From contig JALZVV010000159.1 in NCBI GenBank assembly GCA_023299935.1, positions 1 through 33,344 on the forward strand: a DNA stretch of 33,344 nt, written 5' to 3'. The notes below the pieces were generated by a model. It was not told the DNA's origin, did not search any database, and worked only from the letters and a program-made list of their open reading frames with translations. The DNA is from Dokdonia sp. Its GTDB lineage: Bacteria; Bacteroidota; Bacteroidia; Flavobacteriales; Flavobacteriaceae. Of this stretch, positions 9,501 to 18,649 are shown piece after piece (within the stretch, counting starts at the first letter, position 1; the number at the start of each line of letters is the position of its first letter). The translations under genes and the position numbers were made by a program.

Positions 9501-10115
9501 ATATTTTACATAAGGTAAACTAGAAAGTTCTTCAAGACAGTTGTTTGGTATTAATAAATCAATGGCTGTATGTCCTTTGTATTCTTGCTCTACACTAATT
9601 TGTTTTGTAGCTAGATCCTGAATCACATAGTCTGAGTTAAAATTATCATGATACAGAAGTGTAACACGAATATTGTTTCCACGCACAGCCCAATCACCTA
9701 TAACGCCTAGCCTTAAATTCTCCGACAATTTATATTTGCCTTGTACTTGTGCTATCGCCCTGACACCTTGACTCTTTAAATATTCTGGAGTAATATTAGA
9801 CGGGACGTTGGCCAGGTATGCCCTCGACCCAATAAAATCAATCAAGTCTATCCCTTTTGACTTAAATGCATCTTGGATATCTTGTATTGGAGTTTCATAA
9901 AATTGAATCCAAACGTAATACCCATTATTAATCTCTGAGTCTGTTCCCAATTGACTCCATTGAAATGTATCTATATTTTCGGATAAAGAGACATAGTCGT
10001 TCTGAACCCTTATAGCAAAAGGATCATTCTGTGCATAGGAGTTAAACGCTAGTACAAAAGTAAAAATAAATGCCAAAAAAACCCTCTCTAATAGGGATCT
10101 AGTAATTTTTTTCAT
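6513..10115 (-). CDS. Secreted S8 (subtilisin-type) serine peptidase with T9SS sorting domain
   Basis: A 1200-residue exported protease, probably secreted or surface-attached through the type IX system. A signal peptide (hydrophobic core about 11-25, cleavage near YAQ) is followed by a propeptide-like region to about 220. The S8 domain has triad D250 (VRDDGI), H276 (THGDGVAG) and S446 (GGTSGASP), with oxyanion Asn N366 (SCGNSNN). The His motif is HGDG instead of the classical HGTH. After it come beta-sandwich regions: a PPC-like segment near 520-640, an Fn3/Ig-like segment near 645-720, a CARDB-like segment near 830-930 and a MAM/lectin-like region to about 1110. The C-terminal ~80 residues (FPNPASDQVNI to KLIVR) match the type A T9SS domain. 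Single gene with its own terminator. Likely role: degrading extracellular protein; the substrate is unknown. Confidence 0.92.
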   Translation of the reverse strand: MKKITRSLLERVFLAFIFTFVLAFNSYAQNDPFAIRVQNDYVSLSENIDTFQWSQLGTDSEINNGYYVWIQFYETPIQDIQDAFKSKGIDLIDFIGSRAYLANVPSNITPEYLKSQGVRAIAQVQGKYKLSENLRLGVIGDWAVRGNNIRVTLLYHDNFNSDYVIQDLATKQISVEQEYKGHTAIDLLIPNNCLEELSSLPYVKYIEVIVAPAVKEDTPARVLHRAAGLDTQTDAGRNYTGAGIGVMVRDDGIVGPHIDFQGRIDNSQTSGTGQTHGDGVAGILAGAGNLNPNNRGMAAGSNIFVVNYVPNFLDSATTGLINDGSVQITNSSYGDGCNGGYTLGARTVDSQINDIPSLLHVFSCGNSNNVDCGYGAGNQWGNITGGHKQGKNVIATANVFFDGSLVGSSSHGPATDGRIKPDITANGQNQISTNENNAYLSFGGTSGASPGIAGISAQLYELYGEFNNGELPQSALIKATLLNTANDAGNVGPDFRFGWGIVNGLRAGKLLEDGRFLMDTATQGSTNTHTINVPAGTTQVRFMAYWADPAAASGATTALVNDLDLVVEDPSSTNLLPWILDSTPNPTALNQPATNGEDHLNNMEQVLINNPQAGDYTISVSGFDVPVGPQEYFVVYEIIQDQLTVTHPNDGERMVPGSNEVIHWDAINTTDDFIVEYSADGGSNYTNIATVNAGVDFFIWNVPSEITGQGKVRVTSGNASDNSDGIFSIANQVTGLTLDQACPDDTTYTWNPVDGATSYDLYILGDQEMEIAGTSSINSITVPTTNIDDPIWYAITASNEAEGWTSERTIASFYEGGILNCVLNNDLRIAQILSGAANFSGACGAADGIVSATIENNGMMDQTDFLISYQLSGQSTVEETFSGILAPGESIDYEFTTTLDIPDNGDYSLEVNVSAEGDEFADNDALNIEFFVQVSAETIPFEEDFETNGFPGIGWSIINVDNDDTWEEINVLGIEGVNTTTGFVNNFTYDAGGSEDMIQTLIFDLDLDDPVLIFDLAKAQFSTAFSDGLRIDISVDCGVSFTSIYEKDGLELSTIEGFQTTVWTPASGDDWRTEIIDLISYQGQTAMFRIVNIGGFGNSTFVDNINVGEEEALALEDTELTNISVFPNPASDQVNIVLPNTISGITTFNITNNLGQVVLKSGNEFTSSQVSLDISNLSQGIYFITIENNNQRTIEKLIVR

Positions 10116-10258
10116 CTGATATGATTATTAATTAATTGTGTACTAAGTTAACTGGATTTCTTTAAAAAAAAGAATTAAATCGGTCAAGAGCACAATACTT
10201 TAACACTCTCATAGTCAATTAAAACTAAATAGCTTATGAATAATATTTCTTCTTCGGC

Positions 10259-10291
10259 AAAAAAAAGAGCTCTACTAAAATAGTAGAACTC
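10259..10291 (-). terminator. Terminator of mdh
   Basis: An 11-bp stem GAG(T)TCTACTA / TAGTAGA(G)CTC with one G-U pair on the minus-strand RNA and a 3-nt loop, followed by eight T. It lies 44 bp after the mdh stop. Confidence 0.88.
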
Positions 10292-10335
10292 CCTTAAATT
10301 AATGATTGCTTTTTCTAAAACTGTGTCATTTATTA

Positions 10336-11262
10336 TTACGCATTAAGAAGTCCATTGGTCTTCTTAACTCCTGCTGCACTTTCATTAAGATGCGCCTTTT
10401 CTGCGTCAGAGAGTTTGATCTCTACTATTTTTTCTATTCCATTTCTTCCTAAAACAACTGGCACACCTATACACAGGTCATTTAGTCCATACTCACCACT
10501 TAAAAGTGCTGAACAAGGGAATATTTTTTTCTGGTCGCAAGCGATGGCCTGCACTAATCCACTTACAGCAGCTCCTGGAGCGTACCAAGCAGATGTTCCT
10601 AATAACTTTGTAAGTGTAGCCCCACCCACTTTAGTATCTTCTTTTACTTGATTTAATCTTTCTTCAGTTAGGAATTCTGAAACTAACACAGAATTTCTTG
10701 TTGCCATTCTCGTTAAAGGAACCATTCCCTTATCTGAGTGACCGCCTATAACCATCCCATCTACATCTGATATAGGCGCTCCAAGAGCCTCTGCTAATCT
10801 GAATTTAAAACGAGCACTATCTAGAGCTCCACCCATTCCTATAATTCTGTTCTTAGGAAGTCCCGTTACTTGATGTGCTAAATAAGTCATCGTATCCATA
10901 GGATTAGATACTACGATAAGAATCACATTAGGAGAATGCTCTACTAAGCTTGCGGCTACAGACTTTACAATTCCTGCATTAATTCCAATAAGTTCTTCTC
11001 TTGTCATTCCCGGTTTTCTAGGAATACCTGAGGTTATCACAGCGATATCACTATTAGCTGTTTTAGAATAGTCACTGGTAGAACCTGTCAATTTTGTATC
11101 AAATCCATTTAGCGATGCTGTTTGCATAAGGTCCATTGCCTTTCCTTCTGCAAATCCTTCTTTAATGTCTAGTAAAACAACTTCACTAGCAAAATTTTTG
11201 ATAGCAATATACTCTGCGCAACTTGCCCCTACGGCACCTGCTCCTACTACAGTAACTTTCAT
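10336..11262 (-). CDS. mdh: Malate dehydrogenase (LDH-like type)
   Basis: NAD-dependent interconversion of malate and oxaloacetate in the TCA cycle, cytoplasmic. The 308-residue length is usual for the LDH-like MDH group. The Rossmann motif is GAGAVG at 7-12, with D32 ending beta-2 for NAD(H) preference. Malate specificity comes from R82 (PRKPGM), where lactate dehydrogenases have Gln. Also visible are R88, the catalytic pair D148/R151 (LDSARF) and H175 (GGHSD). It is monocistronic: a TAnnTTTG box 33 bp upstream of the ATG and a strong terminator downstream. Confidence 0.96.
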   Translation of the reverse strand: MKVTVVGAGAVGASCAEYIAIKNFASEVVLLDIKEGFAEGKAMDLMQTASLNGFDTKLTGSTSDYSKTANSDIAVITSGIPRKPGMTREELIGINAGIVKSVAASLVEHSPNVILIVVSNPMDTMTYLAHQVTGLPKNRIIGMGGALDSARFKFRLAEALGAPISDVDGMVIGGHSDKGMVPLTRMATRNSVLVSEFLTEERLNQVKEDTKVGGATLTKLLGTSAWYAPGAAVSGLVQAIACDQKKIFPCSALLSGEYGLNDLCIGVPVVLGRNGIEKIVEIKLSDAEKAHLNESAAGVKKTNGLLNA

Positions 11263-11295
11263 ATTTTTTGTATTAGATTATAATTTTATTTCAAA

Positions 11296-11303
11296 CAAAA
11301 ATA
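11296..11303 (-). promoter_or_regulatory. Putative -7 box of mdh
   Basis: Minus strand TATTTTTG matches TAnnTTTG, 33 bp before the mdh ATG. No -33 TTG at the right distance. Confidence 0.4.
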
Positions 11304-11373
11304 CAATATATCGTCATATTTCTGTTAACATTTAACTCGATATATGGAGTTTTAAAACTTCATTAACTATAAA

Positions 11374-11398
11374 ACCCCACCAAAATAAATGATGGGGT
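11374..11398. other. Stem-loop in the mdh-gyrB spacer
   Basis: Stem ACCCCA/TGGGGT with a 13-nt loop, followed on the plus strand by ACATTTTTATT. It could be an orphan terminator from a lost plus-strand gene. The 708-bp spacer 11263-11970 otherwise holds the mdh promoter box, the transposase relic and the gyrB hairpin; I find no intact gene in it. Confidence 0.25.
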
Positions 11399-11707
11399 AC
11401 ATTTTTATTAAAGTCACGCAAAGCGCTACTCTACAAAAACACATAATGTCTAATAAATCACAACTTATAGACATATGTTCAAAAGGAGAAACTCAAAATC
11501 AACATTAACTCATCCTTCTGCCATATGAAAATAGAAAATCTTAAAGAAACAGATTCTCAATTTTTTGTTCTTAAAGTCCCAACAGGATAGACTTGCATTT
11601 CAACCTATTTTAGCTTCTTTTAAACCGGAAAGGACTCTATTAGTTTGGAACAAATATTTTGTACCGAAAACTACCCTAACATAATAAAGTAATTCCTTTT
11701 ACATCAA

Positions 11708-11947
11708 TCATCTAATTTTAGTAATAAGCAACCGTTTCATTAATACATTCAAGTCACATACTCTCTTGAAGAAAGATAGGTTTAGCTCTTTCTATTTTAA
11801 TATCAAGGACACCACTTGCTCCTCTACTTCTAGCATAGGAGGGCGTCCAAACTGATAATTGTATATTCCTATATCCTCATTGTACGCAAGAACTAAAATC
11901 ACAAACCGCTTGACTCCAACGACAAAGGGCACTCCATGAGTGCTCTT
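11708..11947 (-). pseudogene. Remnant of an IS5-type transposase N-terminus
   Basis: A minus-strand frame reads VVGVKRFVILVLAYNED and then GRPPMLEVEEQVVSLILK, a TAG stop at 11794-11792, and KELNLSFFKRVCDLNV before a TGA. From memory, N-termini of IS5-family (IS1031/ISL2-like) transposases read LTGVKR, about 20 residues, GRP.KLS.EDQ, eight residues ending YW, then REYRTYFHI...GV. The fragment keeps GVKR, GRPP.L..EEQ, the spacings and the following [KR]E....F. The TAG falls where the family has Trp (TGG). There is no credible start: the 5' end runs into the gyrB hairpin, and nothing recognisable follows the second stop. I infer a decayed insertion; an accidental open frame remains possible. Confidence 0.42.
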
Positions 11948-11951
11948 TGTC
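11921..11951 (-). terminator. Hairpin after gyrB, probable terminator
   Basis: A 14-bp stem (11921-11934 with 11938-11951, one G-U pair) around a 3-nt loop, 20 bp after the gyrB stop. It has no clear U-run on its distal side (GTTGG), so it is a strong hairpin but a non-classical terminator. Confidence 0.6.
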
Positions 11952-11970
11952 TTAAAATATAGTACTTGAA

Positions 11971-13959
<1,989 letters not shown>

Positions 13960-14001
13960 CTATTCTCAAAGGGCTACAAAGCACTTTAAATACCTTTGAA
14001 G

Positions 14002-14022
14002 TTATCAACAATTTGTGGAAAA
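14002..14022. other. Two DnaA-box-like 9-mers upstream of gyrB
   Basis: TTATCAACA (14002-14010) and, on the other strand, TTTTCCACA (14022-14014) each match the DnaA box TTATCCACA at 8 of 9 bases and face each other 3 bp apart. With only two sites, this could be chance in AT-rich DNA. The 278-bp spacer 13915-14192 holds this, the gyrB promoter box and a decayed palindrome copy (14074-14089); no gene is visible. Confidence 0.2.
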
Positions 14023-14073
14023 ATACAGCTGTTTTTGCATCTCTTTTTTTCCCTTCCTGTCTTTGGTCAGAAC

Positions 14074-14089
14074 AAGTTTTGCGAAAGCG
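14074..14089. repeat. Decayed copy of the GCTTTCGCGAAAGC palindrome
   Basis: AAGTTTTGCGAAAGCG keeps 12 of 16 bases of CGCTTTCGCGAAAGCG; the right half is intact and the left half has drifted. In the gyrB-asnB spacer. Confidence 0.4.
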
Positions 14090-14192
14090 AAAACCTTCAA
14101 AAATCCAGTTTTCTTAAAGCTAGAATATCTAACTTAAAAAACACCAGTAATTTACCGCAGTTTTATAGTGTTGAAGCACTCATTTTTAACAC

Positions 14193-15863
14193 CTATTCAT
14201 ATGCATCTTCATGTACTAAAGCTACTGCTCTTCCTGAGGGATCATTCATATTCTTGAACGCCTCATCCCACTCCAAAGCAATAGGTGTACTGCAAGCCAC
14301 GCTAGGTACAGAGGGTACGCAAAGTGCTGCCGCATCACTTGGAAAATGCTCTTCAAAAATAGATCGATAATGATATTCTTCTTTATTTTGTGGTGTATGG
14401 ATAGGGAAACGATGGTGCGCATTCTCCATTTGAGTATCACTTACTGCTGCACCTACCACTTCTTTAAGGGTATCTATCCAAGAATAGCCTACACCGTCAG
14501 AAAACTGCTCTTTTTGTCTCCAAGCCACACTTTCTGGCAAGTATTTTTCGAAAGCCTTACGCAAAATCCATTTCTCCATAGATTGTTCCTTATTTATCAT
14601 TTTATCTTTAGGATTCAAACGCATCGCTACATCCATAAATTCTTTATCTAAAAAGGGTACGCGTCCTTCTATTCCCCAAGCTGCAAGTGACTTATTGGCT
14701 CGCAAACAATCATACATATGCAGCTTATCTAACTTACGTACCGTTTCCTCATGAAAATCTTGGGCCGTAGGTGCTTTATGGAAATAGAGGTATCCTCCAA
14801 AAATTTCATCTGCGCCTTCTCCAGATAATACCATTTTTACACCCATGGACTTAATAACTCGTGCCATAAGATACATAGGCGTACTCGCCCGTATAGTCGT
14901 GATATCATAGGTTTCTAAATGATAGATTACATCACGTATAGCGTCCAGACCTTCTTGTATGGTGAACTCAATAGGGTGATGAACCGTTCCTATATGGTCT
15001 GCGACCACCTTTGCCGCAGCAAGATCCGGAGAACCTTTAAGTCCTATACTAAAAGAATGTAATTGTGGCCACCAGGCCGCTTGCTCATCTCCAGATTCTA
15101 TGCGTTTTTCTGAATACAACTTTGCTACGGCACTGATAATAGAAGAGTCTAAACCTCCTGATAAAAGAACACCATATGGCACATCACTCATTAGTTGTCT
15201 TTTTACGGCAGCAGCTAAAGCATCGTGTAATTCTTCAATACTACTCTCATTATCTTTTACAGCATCAAACTGCATCCAATCGCGACTATACCATCGTACC
15301 GGAGCCTTATCTCTGCTAGAAAGATAATGCCCTGGAGGAAAGAGTTCGATTTTTGAGCATACCCCTTCTAGTGCTTTGAGTTCAGAACCTACATAAAAAG
15401 TACCGTGTTGGTCCCATCCCATATACAGAGGAATTATTCCCATATGGTCTCTAGAGATAAAGTATTCATCTTTCTCAGCATCGTAAAGAGCAAAACCAAA
15501 AATACCATTAAGCTTATCTATAAAATCAACTCCATATTCTTTATACAAAGCCAGAATGATTTCACAATCCGATTCCGTTTGAAACTCATAATCGCTAGTT
15601 AGTGCTGCTCTTAATTCTTTATGATTGTATATTTCACCATTGGCAGCTAGTATCAGTTTACCATCTTTACTAAACAAAGGTTGTTTTCCAGATGCAGGGT
15701 CTACAATCGCAAGACGCTCGTGAGCCAGAATTGCATTTTCAGTACTGTACACTCCATTCCAATCCGGCCCGCGATGACGTATACTTTTAGACATTTCTAA
15801 TAACTGGGGACGTAACTTGGCTGTTTCTTGCTTTAAATCAAAAGCACATACAATTCCACACAT
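14193..15863 (-). CDS. asnB: Asparagine synthase (glutamine-hydrolysing), AsnB type
   Basis: Makes asparagine from aspartate, glutamine and ATP in the cytoplasm. It starts MCGIV, with Cys2 (exposed after Met removal) as the glutaminase nucleophile. The class II amidotransferase domain spans about 1-190, with RHRGPDWNG near 31, ANGEIYNH and ESDCEI. The synthetase domain carries the PP-loop SGGLDSS near 233-239. The 556 residues match E. coli AsnB (554). Its 5' side faces the divergent DUF2911 gene across a 265-bp region holding a 26-bp palindrome. Do not confuse it with the unrelated exported protein at 17255-18514, whose relatives are sometimes labelled asparagine synthetase B. Confidence 0.95.
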   Translation of the reverse strand: MCGIVCAFDLKQETAKLRPQLLEMSKSIRHRGPDWNGVYSTENAILAHERLAIVDPASGKQPLFSKDGKLILAANGEIYNHKELRAALTSDYEFQTESDCEIILALYKEYGVDFIDKLNGIFGFALYDAEKDEYFISRDHMGIIPLYMGWDQHGTFYVGSELKALEGVCSKIELFPPGHYLSSRDKAPVRWYSRDWMQFDAVKDNESSIEELHDALAAAVKRQLMSDVPYGVLLSGGLDSSIISAVAKLYSEKRIESGDEQAAWWPQLHSFSIGLKGSPDLAAAKVVADHIGTVHHPIEFTIQEGLDAIRDVIYHLETYDITTIRASTPMYLMARVIKSMGVKMVLSGEGADEIFGGYLYFHKAPTAQDFHEETVRKLDKLHMYDCLRANKSLAAWGIEGRVPFLDKEFMDVAMRLNPKDKMINKEQSMEKWILRKAFEKYLPESVAWRQKEQFSDGVGYSWIDTLKEVVGAAVSDTQMENAHHRFPIHTPQNKEEYHYRSIFEEHFPSDAAALCVPSVPSVACSTPIALEWDEAFKNMNDPSGRAVALVHEDAYE

Positions 15864-15986
15864 AATTTTATTTTTGTATTAATTTGAAAGCTTAAATATG
15901 CAATTGTAGTTTCATTATATAAATACAAAGTGATTTAATGCCTCTATTTTAAAACTTTTAATTGATTATTATGGTATAATTATAAG

Positions 15987-16012
15987 TATTATGCTTTCGC
16001 GAAAGCATAATA
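15987..16012. repeat. GCTTTCGCGAAAGC palindrome, copy 4 (26 bp, divergent promoter region)
   Basis: The longest copy: perfect 26-bp symmetry, left half TATTATGCTTTCG and right half CGAAAGCATAATA. The 14-bp core is shared; the extra six bases per side are A/T-rich and unlike those of the other copies. It lies between the divergent asnB and DUF2911 genes, 124 bp and 117 bp from their starts. Confidence 0.9.
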
Positions 16013-16066
16013 ACTAACATCTGCAAGGTTTGCCTTTTTTTAACGACTAATGGGCGTAATAATCTT

Positions 16067-16074
16067 TAAGTTTG
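16067..16074 (+). promoter_or_regulatory. Putative -7 box of the DUF2911 gene
   Basis: TAAGTTTG matches TAnnTTTG, 54 bp before the ATG; no clear -33 TTG. Confidence 0.35.
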
Positions 16075-16128
16075 TATTCATAAACAGACTTAAAACTCAA
16101 ACTTATCTTTAAACAAAATTAAATCACA

Positions 16129-16665
16129 ATGAAAAAATTATTTACAGTAGCTCTTATCGCTTTAGCCTTTATGGTAGCCCCTTCTGTTAACGCACAGTTT
16201 GCTGGTCTTCAAAAAAGCCCAACGGATATTGCTTATGCAAAAGCAGATCGTCGTGCTAAACCAACAATTAAAGTAATCTATAGCCGTCCACAGAAAAAAG
16301 GACGTGACGTTTTTGGAGGATTAGTTGATTATGGTGCAGTGTGGCGTACTGGAGCTGATGAAGCGACTGAAATCAAATTATTCCAAGATTACAATGTTGG
16401 AGGAAAAACGATAAAAGCAGGAACTTACTCTTTATTTACAATCCCAGGAGAAAAAGAATGGACTATCATTTTTAATTCTGACCTTGATGATTGGGGAGCA
16501 TACGCTTATAAAGAAGGAAATGATGTAGCCCGTATCACTGTGCCAGCATCAAAAGGAGAAGAAGTAGTTGAAGCTTTCTCTATAGGTTTTAAAGCTGTAG
16601 ACAAAGGATACCATTTAGTTATGGGATGGGATACTACTTTAGTAGAAGTTCCCTTCTACAACTAG
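16129..16665 (+). CDS. Exported DUF2911 protein
   Basis: A 178-residue protein with a clear Sec signal peptide (MKK, hydrophobic 4-17, cleavage near VNAQ). The mature part shows the DUF2911 pattern: IKVIYSRPQKKGRDVFGGL, the conserved VWRTGADEATEIKL, then GTYSLFTIPGEKEWTIIFN and WG.YAYKEGNDV. DUF2911 is common in Bacteroidota and has no established function; a periplasmic or outer-membrane-associated role is inferred from the signal peptide. One of the two plus-strand genes, with its own promoter box and a perfect bidirectional terminator shared with the convergent DUF922 gene. Hydrophilic, no TM helix after the signal peptide, no obvious catalytic residues. Confidence 0.88.
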   Translation: MKKLFTVALIALAFMVAPSVNAQFAGLQKSPTDIAYAKADRRAKPTIKVIYSRPQKKGRDVFGGLVDYGAVWRTGADEATEIKLFQDYNVGGKTIKAGTYSLFTIPGEKEWTIIFNSDLDDWGAYAYKEGNDVARITVPASKGEEVVEAFSIGFKAVDKGYHLVMGWDTTLVEVPFYN

Positions 16666-16687
16666 AAACATTTTCCAATAAAATTGT

Positions 16688-16717
16688 AAAAAGTGCCTCA
16701 TATGAGGCACTTTTTTT
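16688..16717. terminator. Bidirectional terminator between DUF2911 and DUF922 genes
   Basis: Perfect palindrome built from AAAAAGTGCCTCAT and its complement, with T-runs on both strands. It ends at the stop codon of the minus-strand gene, so it serves both convergent units. Confidence 0.9.
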
Positions 16718-17255
16718 ATGGCGTATACACCCAGTATTTTTCTAATGAATCTTTAATACGTCTTGCCCAGAAACGTTCTTGCTCTTTACTTCTTGAGTGG
16801 CCAGTTTCCTTATCAAATAACCGCTGAGTGTACCTGCGTTCCTGTTCTGTAATATCATATAAACGCTTAATCTCTTCCTTAGAATTTGCAGTAAACTGAA
16901 ATTCTTGAATGCGTTTTCTCAATTTTCGAGCATGAATTTCTGAAATATCAAAATGACTTTGCTCGTGTCTAAGAATGGCAGCAGTCGTATCTGCCGGTTT
17001 ATACCAAGAAAAAGAAGGGTAAAAATGAGCTAACACACTAGAAGTAGATTTATCTAACACCCCATTGCTATCTATTGCATAGGCGTGACTCATCCCACTA
17101 TTAGTCGTGGCCACAAAATCTAATAAGTAATCTGGGTTCCCTTTAAAATCTGACCATCGCAACGGTTTATCTTCCTCCCACTCAATACGCTCTGGTGTTT
17201 CAATAAAAGAAAGGCTCAAAAGTACAAAGACGATATGCCAAGACTTAAAGAACAT
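16716..17255 (-). CDS. DUF922-family exported putative zinc protease
   Basis: A 179-residue protein with a hydrophobic N-terminus (about 5-18) that acts as signal peptide or anchor. It contains RHEQSHFDI: H97-E98-Q99-S100-H101 is an HExxH zinc motif, followed by E106 and HARKLRKR, as in the DUF922 group described as putative secreted Zn-dependent proteases. Upstream, PLRWSDFKG is another conserved DUF922 stretch, and the C-terminal half is charged and helical. The start ATG overlaps the stop of the preceding gene by one base (TAATG), implying translational coupling to the 17255-18514 protein. Substrate unknown; protease activity is inferred from the motif only. Confidence 0.8.
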   Translation of the reverse strand: MFFKSWHIVFVLLSLSFIETPERIEWEEDKPLRWSDFKGNPDYLLDFVATTNSGMSHAYAIDSNGVLDKSTSSVLAHFYPSFSWYKPADTTAAILRHEQSHFDISEIHARKLRKRIQEFQFTANSKEEIKRLYDITEQERRYTQRLFDKETGHSRSKEQERFWARRIKDSLEKYWVYTP

Positions 17256-18514
17256 TAGGTTTTTTGCTTTTTCTTGCGAGCCGCAGGAAATAATACATTG
17301 TTTAAAATCAATCGATATCCCGGGGAGTTAGGGTGTAGTTCTAATTCTGTCTTTGGGTCACCTACACGATGTTGATAGTCTTCTGGGTCGTGCCCTCCAT
17401 AAAAGGTAAAGAAGCCTTTTCCCTTAATACCGTGTATATATCTCGCTTCACCATTCGTTCTATTTTCTCCCATTACTAGTACATTAGACTTTATAGTCTC
17501 TGCATCATAAGAAGTAGTTTGCCCCATAAAACCTTTAACTAAGGCCGTATGATTCTGACAAAGCATAGTAGGAATTGGGTCCCACTTTGCGCTATAATCT
17601 TTAAGGGTGAAATAGTCTGTTTTAAAATTAATATTACGTTTACGGGTCATATCAATACTAGAAAACTCATAAACCATAGGAGAGCGTTCTAAAATAAAAT
17701 CTTTAAATGCAAAAGTCTTTTGATAATCTATTTTACTTTGATAACTACTTTCTGAAGGATCTCCATCAAACATTGGTTCGCAAATATCAACCCCTTCTGC
17801 TGCTAGTGCAATATCAAAACTATCTGTAGCGCTACACATTGCAAACATAAAACCTCCACCTACAACATAATCTCTAATCTTTAGGGACACATCGCGTTTC
17901 TCTTCAGATACTTTAGCGTACCCAAGTTCTTGAGCCAATGCCTCTGCTTCTTGTTTTTCTTTAATATACCAGGGAGCAGACCTATAAGCTCTATAGAATT
18001 TACCATATTGTCCTGTAAAATCTTCGTGATGTAAGTGCAACCAATCATATAAAATAAGCTGATCACTTAACACTTCTTTATCATAAATAGTTTTGTAGGG
18101 TATCTCTGCATAACTCAACACCATCGTTACAGCATCATCCCAAGGCACTTTACTATCTGGAGTATACACCGCAATTTTAGGGGCTTTCTCAAGAATAACC
18201 GCTTCCATATTTTGAGAAGGGCTTTCTATTTCGGTAAGAATCTCAGTTGCTGCACCGTCTGACAATACTTCATAAGAAACTCCACGAATCGTACATTCTT
18301 TTCTAATGTCTTCGGTATCGGGGAGTAAAAAAGATCCGCCTCTATAATTAAGCAGCCATTTTACTTTTAAATTCTGATCTAAGGTCCAATAGGTAATCCC
18401 ATAGGCTTTGAGATGTTCCTTTTGTGTTTCGGCATCCATTGGGATAAGGATGTAGGATGCTTTAGCAAAAGCAAACGACATCACAAACACAATACATAAT
18501 ACTATTTTCTTCAT
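17255..18514 (-). CDS. Conserved exported Bacteroidota protein of unknown function
   Basis: I recognise this 419-residue protein as a conserved Flavobacteriaceae family, but its function is not established. As I recall, relatives are often labelled asparagine synthetase B; it has no N-terminal Cys, no GATase II domain and no SGGLDS PP-loop, so that name is unsupported. ATG 18514 gives a good signal peptide (MKKIVLCIVFVMSFAFAKA); ATGs at 18520 and 18526 only lengthen it. The stretch APKIAVYTPDSKVPWDDAVT followed by LHLHHEDFTGQYGKF and GGGFMFAMCSATD is reminiscent of class I amidotransferase/ThuA-like folds, with the Cys near position 228, a loose resemblance only. The FFTFYGGHDPED and LHPNSPGYRLILNN stretches near the C-terminus look strongly conserved. 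It is coupled to the DUF922 gene by a one-base overlap. Confidence 0.72.
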   Translation of the reverse strand: MKKIVLCIVFVMSFAFAKASYILIPMDAETQKEHLKAYGITYWTLDQNLKVKWLLNYRGGSFLLPDTEDIRKECTIRGVSYEVLSDGAATEILTEIESPSQNMEAVILEKAPKIAVYTPDSKVPWDDAVTMVLSYAEIPYKTIYDKEVLSDQLILYDWLHLHHEDFTGQYGKFYRAYRSAPWYIKEKQEAEALAQELGYAKVSEEKRDVSLKIRDYVVGGGFMFAMCSATDSFDIALAAEGVDICEPMFDGDPSESSYQSKIDYQKTFAFKDFILERSPMVYEFSSIDMTRKRNINFKTDYFTLKDYSAKWDPIPTMLCQNHTALVKGFMGQTTSYDAETIKSNVLVMGENRTNGEARYIHGIKGKGFFTFYGGHDPEDYQHRVGDPKTELELHPNSPGYRLILNNVLFPAARKKKQKT

Positions 18515-18649
18515 TGTCATATACAACGTACAAATTACGGTTTTCTTATGACAAAATCAGTGCCAGTATAAGCTAGAATAAAGATTTTAACGAAGCTTTC
18601 TGATAAGATAGTAGCCTAAGGTCCCCAGAAGCATTAAAATGCTATCCTT

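Noticed and set aside
11525-11590. 21-residue plus-strand frame (MKIENLKETDSQFFVLKVPTG) in the mdh-gyrB spacer
   Set aside because: No ribosome-binding site at a useful distance, no family match, no neighbouring modification gene; a chance short frame in AT-rich DNA.
17881-18066. Second open frame inside the 17255-18514 gene on the same strand
   Set aside because: It lies wholly within the conserved gene in another frame and resembles no protein.
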